Shown: piece after piece, positions 25,500 through 36,449 of the stretch | Position numbering within the stretch: the stretch's first letter is position 1 | Layout of the letters: each line of letters starts with the position of its first letter | NCBI RefSeq assembly: GCF_002865645.1 | Contig: NW_020194620.1 | Span: forward strand, 813,353-877,352 | Reading direction: 5' to 3' | DNA length: 64,000 nucleotides | Source of the DNA: Hyaloscypha bicolor E | Lineage: Eukaryota > Ascomycota > Leotiomycetes > Helotiales > Hyaloscyphaceae | Made by a program: the position numbers and the translations under genes | Notes under the pieces: model-generated | Told to the model about the DNA's origin: nothing | The model's database searches: none | The model's input: the letters and a program-made list of their open reading frames with translations, nothing else

Positions 25500-26640
25500 A
25501 AAGCTTCTGAATTTCTACTATTACCTTCTTAAATACTACCGATTACTATAATATAGTTAGTAATAAGGTATTATATTCGGTTATTTGAAATAAAGTACTA
25601 TAAACTAAAAGAGTTAGGATAATACTATTAGGTTTAGTAGAATTATTAATAGCCTTAAAAGCTATTTGAAATATAGTATTCTTATTAATTCTATTAATTT
25701 TGGCTATAATAATAAAATAAATATATTAAATTAGGCTATAGTAGTATTCTATAATTCTAATAGAACTATAAGCTTCTATAGGAATGATTTTGACCTTGGT
25801 TCCTATAGTATTTATAAGCTGAGTAAACTTCTTATTAGTAAACTGCTTTCCGGTATCTACTATAATCTAATTAGAAGGGCCTAAATAGGTATTAATCTAA
25901 TATTATTTTAGGGTATCCCAAATATATAATATACTAATATTTTAAAGCTATTAGCTAGCTTAATATCTAGTACCTTTATTAATAATATAAAATATAGGCT
26001 TACTAGAAATATAGAAAATATTAATAATAATAAAATAGTTAAAGCTAATATTATTTCTCAGATTAAACTTAAATTATTTCGGTAATTGTCCGAATTTCTG
26101 GTATTATTTATAGTATTTTATAAGGTATTTAAGGGCTTCTATATTAATATTATAGCCTGCTTATTCTAGTATATTTTAAAGCTTATTAATAAATAAATAA
26201 CTAAAATAGTAATATAGATATTATAATTTGACTTCTATAAGAAAGCAGGGGTTATAAGTAAAGGATTCGGAAATAAAGCTTTATAGAATAGTATTTTAAA
26301 GCAGGAAAGAGTATCTAAAACATTATATTATAGATATAAAGCATCTATTAGAAGTAATAAGATAATTAGTAAGATTATTAAAGTAAATTCCTAGCTTATT
26401 TATATTAGCCAAACTAAGTAAGAATAGAATCTTTATAGGTATAATATAGAATTATACTTACCTAATTAGTATTCTTACTATTATAGATTTAATAAAAGAT
26501 ATAAATCCGATACTAAACTAGATATTAACTTAATCTTTAGTAATTTCATTAAGTTTAATACTACTATTAGTCTGTTATAAAGCTTGGAATTAGTTAGAAC
26601 TAGTAGTTAAGAATCTGGAAGCTCTAGTATTAATTATAAT
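25500..26640 (-). pseudogene. Element G1 integrase and protease (Ty1/Copia), decayed
   Basis: Minus strand. Integrase: VDTGKQFTNKKFTQLI (25818-25860) holds the second catalytic Asp, codon GAT at 25855-25857, apparently intact; the downstream IIEYYYSLI reading keeps the third acidic residue as GAA (25747-25749). Protease: INTRAS at 26617-26634, where family members have IDTGAS; the Asp codon is now AAT (26629-26631), so the protease is dead. These domains precede RT, which confirms Copia rather than Gypsy. Confidence 0.8.
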
Positions 26641-26899
26641 TTTATAAAAGTAATAAGTATTATATCTTAATATATTATTAATCGTAAATATCTGAGTATT
26701 TTCTATTTATTTAATAGGCTTTAAAATATGGTTTTCGCCTATTATCTGGTATATAAGGGAAAGGGAAGTAAGATTATTTACAAGGGTATTAGTTATGGGA
26801 ATAGTAAGAGTAGGGGCTATAGGAGCGGCTAGGAAACTCTTAATAGAAGTAAAATAGGAATTAGAATAATATTTCTTTTCTTTATTTATTTCTGCTAGT

Positions 26900-28750
26900 A
26901 AAGCTTTAAAAGTATTACTTACTAGTTTATCTTTACTATTCTTATTATTCTCTTTTCTTTCGAATTTAGTAATATACTATATATAAATACTACTAAAGCA
27001 TTTATTAAAGTTACGGGTATTTCGGGATCTAAATTAGTAAATATTTCTATTCTTAAATCGAGCCTTTTTAGTCTCTTATTTCTCTAATATATATTTCTAT
27101 AAGTAGTATTCGGGTCTCTTATATATAAAATACGACTTTAGAATATACTTATTATAATTATAGGGCTTAAAGTAGTTATTACGGGTTCTGAAGTTATAGC
27201 TAGGTTTATATTAATAATTTCCGGACGGATAGTAGTTTAAAGGATTTTGAGAATAGTATTATTAATTAGTAAAATAGGTTTTAATAGTAATTTATTACTT
27301 TTTCTTATAGATAGTAATAGATAATTAGAGCTTATTAATAAGCTAGCCGAGATTATTAGGAGAGTCCGAGATTATATATTAGTATACTAGTAAGCCTTAA
27401 TAAGAGATAATAATCTTATTATATAGGAATTCGATATTTTATAAGGTAGAAGTAAAGCTATATTATAATTTATATAGGTTATTAATTAGTATTTAAATAA
27501 GCTCAAATATTGTCTTTTTAGGGTCTTTTATTATTATAGTTACTAAAGTAGTAGTATTTCATTTATCTAAATTTTAATAATAGAAACTGGGGCCTTTAAA
27601 AAAACTATAAATATTTATATAAGTCTCTTTATATATATGGCTCGAAAGCTAGTTATTATAGAAATAGTCTTATACTAGTTTCTTTAATATAGTAGAAAAA
27701 GCTCTTGCTAGTACCTTTTCTAGAAGCTTTATATATTAGTAGATATTAAAAAAAATAGTAAGTTTATAATTAAAACTACTATTAGTTCTATTATATTTCT
27801 ATATTTCAGAATATATCTTTACTATTTCTCTAATAAGCTTTCTAGCAGAAATAGTAAATACTAATTAATAGTAGTTCGGGTTTAGTAGTAATACTAGTAG
27901 TAATAAAGGTAGAAGCAGTAAATAGCCTTGATTTAGAGGAAGTAAATAGATAGCTTGATTTCTTAACTGAGATTATCTAGTTCTCTTATATCTAGTTCCC
28001 TTATATCTAGTTCTATCTAGAATAAGATAAACTAATATAATAGGTTCCTAAAAAAGATCCGTTCTAATTAGATTATTATTAATAATATTAGCTTTATTTT
28101 ATATACTCTTTGTCTTTTCCTGGGTAAGATTAATAAAGAATTATATAATAGTAAGGTTTCTATAGTTCTATTTAATATAAATACTATTATACCGAAATTA
28201 GGCTTAAAGATTTTATATAAGTATATAATTAATTAGACTATATACTATAGTATTAAAGTTTTTAAAGTTATCCTGAAATAGATCCTATAGATTATTATTA
28301 CTCTTCTTATATAAGATATACTAATATATTTTGGTAGTTATATATTCCTGAAGTTTAGCCTTTATTATAATTACCGGATTAATACTATTCTCCTATTTCT
28401 TAATTAGTTCTTTTCCCTTATTAGTATCTATACTAAACCGAGTTCAGGTTCTCCCTAGTATATATATATGATTCGTAGTAGGAGGGGTTTAAAGGTAAGG
28501 TAGTTTGTAATAGGTTTATAGAAAGAGTTCGGTAGTAAAGGTATCTAGATACCTGGTTCAGATTCCAGATACCCTAGATATCTAGGGATATTATAGATAT
28601 TAAAGTAAATATTTCGCCTTTAAATATTTCGTCTATAATAAGAAATTTAGGAAGTGAAATATTATAATTCTGGAAGGATCTGAAGCTCAAAGAACTCAAC
28701 TTAATAGTAAAATCGAAATAGTAGTTAAATAGCTTTAAGAGTATATATAG
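26900..28750 (-). pseudogene. Element G1 gag, decayed
   Basis: Minus strand, between the 5' LTR leader (28750-29069) and protease. About 27100-27200 includes short Tyr-for-Cys patterns that may be a former zinc knuckle (reading PYNYNKYILKSY). The same region exists in G2 (29360-30480), G3 (39950-41700) and the copy at 63096, where it is still more damaged. No complete domain is recognised; the call rests on position and on homology among the copies. Confidence 0.55.
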
Positions 28751-29069
28751 GATATATATTCCGGAGAGAGAGTCCTATAAATATAGGTATTATATAAATA
28801 GAAAAGATGGTTTCCAAGAAGGTAATTTTAGGGCCAAAAGAAGTTAGTTTTAAAGGATAGTAGAAGTTAAATGGATAGATAGTCAAATGGCTAACCGTTT
28901 ATTAATTAGTAAGAGCTAAATATCTTCTCTATAGGCTACCGAATACTTTCGTAAAGTTAATAAGTAGTTCTCCTCTTTAATATAGAATAGACTAGATTTG
29001 TTTTAGGCTACCGAATACTTTTAGGACTAATCTAAAATCTTCTCTAATCTATATATATAAACTGATTAG

Positions 29070-29354
29070 TATTAGTTTACTAGTAATATATAGTACTATT
29101 ATATAGGTATAGAAATACTAGTTATATTAGTTAGTAAAGTTATTATTCTTTAGAAATAGAAATCGCAGTATTATAGTATTAATATACGATCTCTAAATCT
29201 GCTAAGCCTAAAGGGATCTAGTTTACTAGTCGAGTTACGAATAGGATATAAGGTTATATAATTATATTTCATATCTTATATTTCATTACCTATATCCCGT
29301 ATCCTATATCCCGTAACTATATACGTGACTCCCAAAGAAATAGCTATACTAATA
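29070..29354 (-). repeat. Element G1 5' LTR (right end)
   Basis: 285 bp, tattagttta...atactaata. It differs from the left copy mainly by C/T and G/A changes. Confidence 0.92.
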
Positions 29355-29359
29355 AGAAC
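29355..29359. repeat. Target-site duplication agaac, right of G1
   Basis: Second copy of the 5-bp duplication; element G2 internal sequence resumes after it. Confidence 0.9.
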
Positions 29360-30480
29360 TTATTATTTTTAATATTCCTATATTATTACTTTCTTTATTA
29401 TTTCTTTTATTATTATATCTTATATTTTTATTAGATTTATATACTAGTATAGAAGCTCTAGAAATAAATAATATATTTCTATTATTACTATTATTATAAC
29501 CTTATTTAAATAACTTCTAATTCTCTTTAATTATAAGACTTATTAAAGAAGTTATTAAGATTTATATTAAAGAATAAAAATCTAATAAATCTAATAATAA
29601 TTTTAATTATAAATTTATTATTCTTCTTAATATTTATTAATATATAAAGCTTTTATAAAAGATACTAATATGAGCTTTTCCTATTATACTAAAGAAACTA
29701 GTTTAAAACTACTTTTATAATAACTAGCTCTTTTAATATATATATAAAAAGGCTTATATTAATATCTATAATTTCTTTAAAGGCCCTGAATTCGAATATT
29801 AAAATTTAGACAAATAAAATACTATTATACTAGCTTCTATAATAGCTAAATTCTCGGAAAAGACAATATTTAAAACTATTTAATTACTAATTAATAAACT
29901 ATATTAATTATAGTATAGTTTTATATCTAATTTATAAAATACCGAATTTCTTTATAATAAGATTATTATTTCTTATTAAGGTTTCCGGATATATAAATAT
30001 ATAATCTCAGACTCTTTTATAAATCTCGACTAATTTATTAATAAGCTCTAGTTATCTATTATTATATATAAGAGTAAATAATAAACTAATTCCGAAATAC
30101 TTTTTACTAATTAATAATACTATTCTTAGAATTCTTTAAGCTATTATTTCTCCGGAAATTATTAATATAGACCTAGTTATAACTTCGGAACCTATAATAA
30201 TTATTTTAAGTCTTATAATTATAATAATTATATTCTAAAGTTATATTTTATATATAAGAAACCCGAATACTACTTATAAAAATATATACTAGAGAAATAA
30301 AAAACTAAAAAGACTCGATTTAGGAATAGAAATATTTATTAGTTTAGATTCCGAAATACTTATAACTTTAATAAATACTTTAGTAATATTTATATATAAT
30401 ATATTACTAAAACTAAAAATAAAAAGAATAATAAAAATAGTAAAAATAAATTAGTAAATAATACTTTTAAGGCTTTATTA
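29360..30480 (+). pseudogene. Element G2 gag, decayed
   Basis: Plus strand, continuing after the G1 insertion. It is homologous in part to 63096-64000 (shared landmarks: ttactaattaataa and tttctttataataa) and, on the opposite strand, to G1 27000-28700. Around 30180-30320 the reading has Tyr/Asn-rich spacing that could be an old zinc knuckle. Stops are frequent and no protein could be made. Confidence 0.55.
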
Positions 30481-30699
30481 GTAGAAATAAATAAAGAAAA
30501 GAAATACTATTTAGATTCCTATTTTACTTTAATTAAAAGCTTTTTAGTTATTTTTACTATTTCTATTTTACTAATAACTATAGCTAATACTTTTATAAAT
30601 AATCTTATTTTCTTTTCTCTTATATATTAGATAATAAATAAAAACTATATCTTAGAATCTATTAAATTCTTAATAGAAGATACCTAAACTTTTATAATT

Positions 30700-31750
30700 A
30701 ATAATATATTAAAATATAATACTTACTATTTTTATAAAGTTATAATTAATATTAAAGCCTCTAGATATTTAATTATTAGTTCTAATTAATTTCAAGCTCT
30801 CTAGTAAACTAATAATAGTATTAAACTTAATAAAACTACTAAAAGTTAAGTTAATATTTAGTTTAGTATTAGATTTATATCTTTTATTAGATCTATAATA
30901 ATAAATATACTAATTAGGCAAATATAATTCTATATTATACTTTTAAAAACTTTATTTTTATTTAGCTTAGCTAATATAAATAAGCTAGAAATCTACTTTA
31001 ATAATTTTACTAATTATCTTATTATTTTTACTAGAAATTATATATTTATAATATAATATTCTAGATACTTTTTCTTGCTTTAGAATACTATATTATAAAG
31101 CTTTATTTCCGAATTCTTTATTTATAATTCCTGCTTTCTTATAAAGATTAAATTATAATATTTATATTATTATTTTCGTTATTTATTTATTAGTAAACTC
31201 CGAAATATATTAGAATAAATAGGCTATAATATTAATATAGAAGCCTTTAAATATTTTATAAAGTATTATAAATAATACTAGAAATATAGCTAATTATTTA
31301 AATAATTTAAATTTAATCTAAGAAATAATATTAGTTTTAACTATTTTATTATTATTACTATTTTCTATATTTCTAGTAAACTTATATTTTATATTATTAA
31401 TAAAGGTATTTAATATTAAGCCGGCTAATAGCTTTAGAATATTAGTATAATATATATTTAGAATATACTTAAATAATATTAGATTAATAATTATTTAGGC
31501 TTTTCTAATTAGATTATAATAGATACTAAAAAGCAGTTTACTAATAAGAAGTTTACTTAGCTTATAAATACTATAGAAATTAAGGTTAAGATTATTTCTA
31601 TAAAAGCTTATAATTTTATTAGAATTATAGAATACTATTATAGCCCGATCTAATATACTTATTTTATTATTATAGCTAAAATTAATGAAATTAATAAGAA
31701 TATTATACTTTAAATAACTTTATAAGATCTAATAATATTATTTTAATTCT
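30700..31750 (+). pseudogene. Element G2 protease and integrase (Ty1/Copia), decayed
   Basis: Plus strand. Protease: INIKASRYL at about 30747-30775 aligns with INTRASRFL of G1; the catalytic Asp is Asn. Integrase: IDTKKQFTNKKFT with the second catalytic Asp codon GAT at 31522-31524, then IIEYYYSPI with GAA at 31630-31632 for the third acidic residue. The order protease, integrase, RT identifies Copia. Confidence 0.78.
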
Positions 31751-31949
31751 TTTAGTTTATAGTATTTTATTTTAAATAATTAAATATAATATCTTATTAC
31801 CTATTATATTATAGTAATTAGTAGTACTTAAAAAAGTAATAGTAGAAATTCAGAAGCTTTGAGCTAGATATTAAATTATAAATGCTTTAAATACTCGAAA
31901 TAGTTCTAGTATTACTAATATTTATAAATTACTCTTGAATTTAAATATT

Positions 31950-33840
31950 CTTATTTAGGATAAAGGAAATACTAGTTAACTTAATAGTTAGAATAAACTA
32001 TATAAGCTAGTAGCTATTAATAGAAAGAACTATATACTAGTTCTATTATATAATAATACTATTTTTTATTTAATTTCTATAAAGTTCTTTTATATAAGAA
32101 ATATTAAGGTTATTACTAATAGCTCCAAACCTGAATTTATTTCCGAATCTAATAATAAGACTAAAAGTAATACAAGTATAATTTCTCTTACTATTCCTGC
32201 TATTTTACTAAAGTATAATAAAGAATACTTTTATAAGATTCCGGATATTATAATATTTTTATAAAATAATAAACTATATAAGAATTTCTATTAAGTTAAA
32301 ATTACTAGCCTTCTAGAAAAGAATATATTTAAAGTTATTTCTAGATCTTAGATATTAAAAGAAATATATATCTTTAATTTCCGGTTTATTAATAAGATTA
32401 AGAATAAAAATATAGAAAGAGAACTTAAGAAATCGAAACTAATTATCTAAGCCTATAATAATAATAAGAAATATATAATATTAATATAATTATTTATTAT
32501 TTAATATATTAGTTAGAGAATTATCTTTAATATTATTATTATTATAATAATAAATATTATATAATTATATTTATATAATATCTTATAAGCTTATATCTAA
32601 TTAATAACCTTACTTAATTATAATTTCTATATTAATTTACTCTATAAGCTTACTAGAAAGCCAAATTTAAAGAATAATTCTATTCTAAAAATTATAAAAC
32701 TATTATATAATATATTAAAAGCTAGGAATTACTAGTTTAAAACTTACTATTCCTATTATATTAATAAAATTTTTATAAAATAATTAATTTATAATTCTTA
32801 TTTCTTTTATAATAAGTAATTCTTCGGAATTATTAGCCTTTAAACTAATAATACCTTATTTATTAGAACTAATAATTTTATAAAAATAGAATAACTAAAG
32901 TTTTAAAAAACTAAATTCTTAACTAAGAAATATAAATGCCTTATTTTTAACTATAATCTCAAATTTAATAAAAGTATTATTTATATAAATACTACTAGAA
33001 TTATTCTTATATAGAAATACTAGTATAAAAACCTCTGAATTATTTCTATAAAAAATACTATTATTATAAATAATAGAAATACTATTTATTAAAATCTTTT
33101 TATTAAAATCTAATATATTATCTAATATATTAGAAAAGTATATATTATATTAGTCTATTAATTAGAAGCTTTATATAACCTATTAATTACTATTTAAGCT
33201 ATTAAACTCTTAAAAACTAGTATAAAGATACTTAATAAATATATTTAATAGCAAATTAAGAATACTACTAAAGAACTAAGATTTATAAAGCTAGTAAAGA
33301 AATTCTTATATTTAATTATTTTTATAAATACTTTATTTATAAATAATAGAAATTTCTTTTCTTAAATTAGATATATTCTAATTCTAATAAATAGAACTAG
33401 ATATACTAATATTATTTATTAGTTTTCTACTAAATATAAGAGAATTACTAGAAGTATTTTAGTTTTAGAACTTTATAATATAGCTTATAGCTTTAATATA
33501 AGTATTTTAGTTAAATCTATAATTAATAAAATACTAGAAATAGAACTATTACTAATAATTTATATAAATTCGAAGTTATTATATAAATGCCTTATTAAAT
33601 TAGAAACTATTTAAGAAAAGTATTTAATAATTAATATAATATATCTTTATTAAATATATAAATAATAAAAAATTATAAAAGTTAAATAAATTAAAAAAGA
33701 ATTAAATTCTACTAATTCTATAACAAAATTAAAGCTAATAAATATCCTTAAATATCTAATTAATATAAATACTATATAATTAAATATAGAGAAATAGATT
33801 AAATATAAATAAAATAGAAAATAGATATATAAAATAAAAG
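31950..33840 (+). pseudogene. Element G2 reverse transcriptase and RNase H (Ty1/Copia), decayed
   Basis: Plus strand. The RT landmark reads L(stop)TNNTLF, with NN at 32847-32852 in place of DD; upstream (about 32730-32800) is the TYYSYYINKIF-like stretch seen in G1. RNase H landmarks lie at about 33340-33530 (reading IEISF, DIF and ELLEVF-like segments). It is more damaged than G1, with more stops and lower GC. Confidence 0.75.
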
Positions 33841-33858
33841 AATATTATAAGAAGAAAA

Positions 33859-33894
33859 GTTATATATAAAAGACTATAGCCTTTAATATATAAC
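33859..33894. repeat. 36-bp near-palindrome, copy 6 (element G2)
   Basis: gttatatataaaagact, atagcctttaatatataac; the central gac/gcc no longer pairs perfectly because of a C-to-T type change. It is 122 bp internal to the 3' LTR. Confidence 0.8.
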
Positions 33895-34016
33895 TAAAAC
33901 CTTAGAAACAATATAGATATATAAAATATTTGGGAAATCTGGTACTAGGCCGGATTAGGGAATTTATATATAATTAGAAAAAGATATTATTTTTCTCGTT
34001 TTTAGAAAGTTTCTAG

Positions 34017-34273
34017 TATTAGTATAACTATTTCTTTAAGAATTATATATATAGTAATAAAATATAAAATACGGGATATAGTTATATAACCTTATATCTT
34101 ATAAGTAACTTAATTAGTAAACTAGATTCTTTTAGGCTTAATAGATTTAGAAATTATATATTAATACTATAATATTATAATTTCTATTTTTAAATAATAA
34201 TAACTTTACTAACTAATATAATTAGTATTTTTATACTTATATAATAGTATTATATATTACTAGTAAACTAATA
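34017..34273 (+). repeat. Element G2 3' LTR
   Basis: 257 bp, tattagtata...aaactaata, matching 21823-22078. It is followed directly by Gypsy element G4 with no matching target duplication. Confidence 0.85.
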
Positions 34274-35991
34274 ATAATTTTAAATAATATATTTATTTAT
34301 ATATTTTTATAATTTCTAAAACTTTAAAAAAGCCAAGATATTTATTTATTAACTTTATACTAAATTATAGCTATTAAATATTCTTTATATAAAATATAAC
34401 TTTATTATATATTTTAAATTCTTTATTAATATATTTTTTATTATAATACTTTTTTTATATATTTATTATTTCTTATTATTATTTCTCTAATATTTCTTAT
34501 TTTATTTGAATTCTTTATACTTTTTTCTATATTACTAGTATTTCTTTTTCTGGAATATTATTCTTAATATATAGTTTAATATTAGAATAGAATTTGTATA
34601 ATATATAAAATAAAGAAATTTCTATTATTAAATATATAAAGTTATTATATATGAATTCTATAAAAGCAAGCTTTATTATTTAGTTATTTTACTAATAGCT
34701 AGTATAATACTTTAAATATTATTCTAGAGTTTAATTTGAATTCTTTATTTATTTATTAGTTTATAAATAAAATATTATATTTAGCTATTATTAAATCTTT
34801 AAATAGAAATATAGGCTTAACTAGAACTTATTTATAAAAACAGATTCTTTATTAAAAGTTATATTTATAGATATATTAAAGTCTTTAATAATATAATATA
34901 TAAATAGTTTTATTAATTCAAAAGCCGAAATCTCTTTAATAATTAGAATATATTATATTTATTTTATATATTTATTAATAATAATAAATATAAAATTATA
35001 TATTTTATTATAAAACCTAAAAAAAATAGCTTTATAATAAAATCTATAATAATTTCTTATTATAGTTTAGAAAAGAGAAGAAATAAACTAAATATATTAT
35101 ATAGTAAATATTTCTTTATTTTAGTTTATTAATATATAAAATAAGTTTTAATATATTTTTTTATATTTCTTTTTATATTTTATTAAAATCTTTTTCTTTA
35201 GAGAATTTCTAGTATTTTACTAATACTAAAATACTTATTTATAGAATTATTATAATTAGTTTATAGTAATTCTTTTTTAAAAGCTAGTTTATTTAATATA
35301 TAAATAATATTCTAATATTTTAATAATCTAAATATATTAAGTTCCTAAATCTTAATAGTTTTAATAAAAATCTCCTTTAAAAACTATTTATATTACTAGT
35401 ATTATATTAATAAATTAAGCCTTTAGTATTATAATAATAGTTTAAATAATATTTTTCTATTTTTCTTATATACTATTTCAAATCTAGTTATTTATATAAC
35501 TAGAATTCGTAATATATATTATTTATAATTAATTATACTACTAATAAATTAAAGTAATAATATTTTTAATATTATTTTATTATTAAAATAAATTTCCTTT
35601 TTAGAATTCCTTAGTATTTTACTAATTAAAAAATACCTATTTCTTCTTTTTTAGGCCTTATATTATAATATTATAGAAATAATATAGTATTTTATTATTA
35701 CTATTTATAAGACTTTTTATTTTATATTTTATAATTTATTATAAAATATAAATAATAAAATATCTTTATTTATATTTATTATAAAGTTTAGCTTTTTTAA
35801 TAGCCTATTAATAGAATTATTATATTTCGGCTAGTATTCTAAAATAAAATCAAAAATAGCTAGCTTTTTTATTTATTTTATTTATTAATTATTTAGTTTT
35901 CTTTTAATTATAATTTATTTTAATAATAATAATATATTAGATATATATTAGATAATATTACTAAATATAAAATACTAGAATAATACCTAAA
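34274..35991 (-). pseudogene. Element G4 integrase and RNase H C-terminal part, decayed
   Basis: Minus-strand homologue of about 54050-55810 in element G5. By that alignment it covers the integrase core and the end of RNase H. It is much more RIP-mutated than G5. Its left end abuts the G2 LTR, and the equivalents of G5 52076-54040 (3' LTR, chromodomain and spacer) are missing. Its right end at 35991 is the insertion site of the Copia element G3; RNase H resumes at about 42481. Confidence 0.75.
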
Positions 35992-36255
35992 TATTAATTT
36001 ACTAGTAATATATAATACTATTATATAAGTATAGAAATACTAGTTATATTAGTTAATAAAGTTATTATTATTTAGAAATAAAAAATATAATATTATAATA
36101 TTAATATATAATTTCTAAATCTATTAAGCCTAATAAAGTCTAGTTTACTAGTCGAGTTATTTATAGGATATAAGATTATATAATTATATTTCGTATTTTA
36201 TATTTTATATTCTATAATTATATATATAACTTTTAAAGAAATAGCTATATTAATA
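35992..36255 (-). repeat. Element G3 3' LTR (left end)
   Basis: 264 bp, tattaattta...atattaata. About 21 bp shorter than the G1 LTR because of loss among the ccgtatcc-type repeats near 36190. Confidence 0.87.
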
Positions 36256-36378
36256 TTAGAAATTTTCTAAAAAACGCAAAAAATAATACTTTTTTCTAAT
36301 TATATATAAATTCCCTAATTCGGTTTAGTACCAGATTTCCTAAATACTTTATATATTTATATTACTTTTAAGGTTTTA

Positions 36379-36414
36379 GTTATATACTAAAGGATATAGC
36401 CTTTTATATATAAC
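36379..36414. repeat. 36-bp near-palindrome, copy 7 (element G3)
   Basis: gttatatactaaaggat, atagccttttatatataac. It is 123 bp internal to the 3' LTR, homologous to the G1 copy. Confidence 0.82.
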
Positions 36415-36449
36415 TTTTACTTTTATAATATTTTTCTATTTTATATATT

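Larger units (their letters stand above)
23062..29354 (-). mobile_element. Element G1: complete Ty1/Copia relic, minus strand
   Basis: 6,293 bp with two 285-bp LTRs and an agaac duplication, inserted in its relative G2 in the opposite direction. On the minus strand the order is gag (right), protease, integrase, RT, RNase H (left), which is the Copia order. It has more GC and fewer stops than G2 and G3, so it is the youngest of the three family members here. The D-x-G protease motif, the integrase Asp and Glu codons, the RT DD pair and RNase H all remain recognisable, although several catalytic codons are altered. No full-length frame is left. Confidence 0.92.
21823..34273 (+). mobile_element. 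Element G2: Ty1/Copia relic, plus strand, hosting G1
   Basis: LTRs of 256 and 257 bp at 21823-22078 and 34017-34273 enclose a plus-strand Copia internal region, itself interrupted at 23062-29354 by element G1. Protease (about 30747-30830), integrase (31500-31700), RT (to about 32900) and RNase H (about 33330-33530) follow in Copia order, with integrase before RT. Excluding G1 and one duplicated target, the element is about 6.15 kb. The 5 bp beside the two LTRs (atagg and ataat) do not match. The left flank is Gypsy element B and the right flank is the different Gypsy element G4, so this is not a simple insertion. It is heavily RIP-mutated. Confidence 0.85.
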
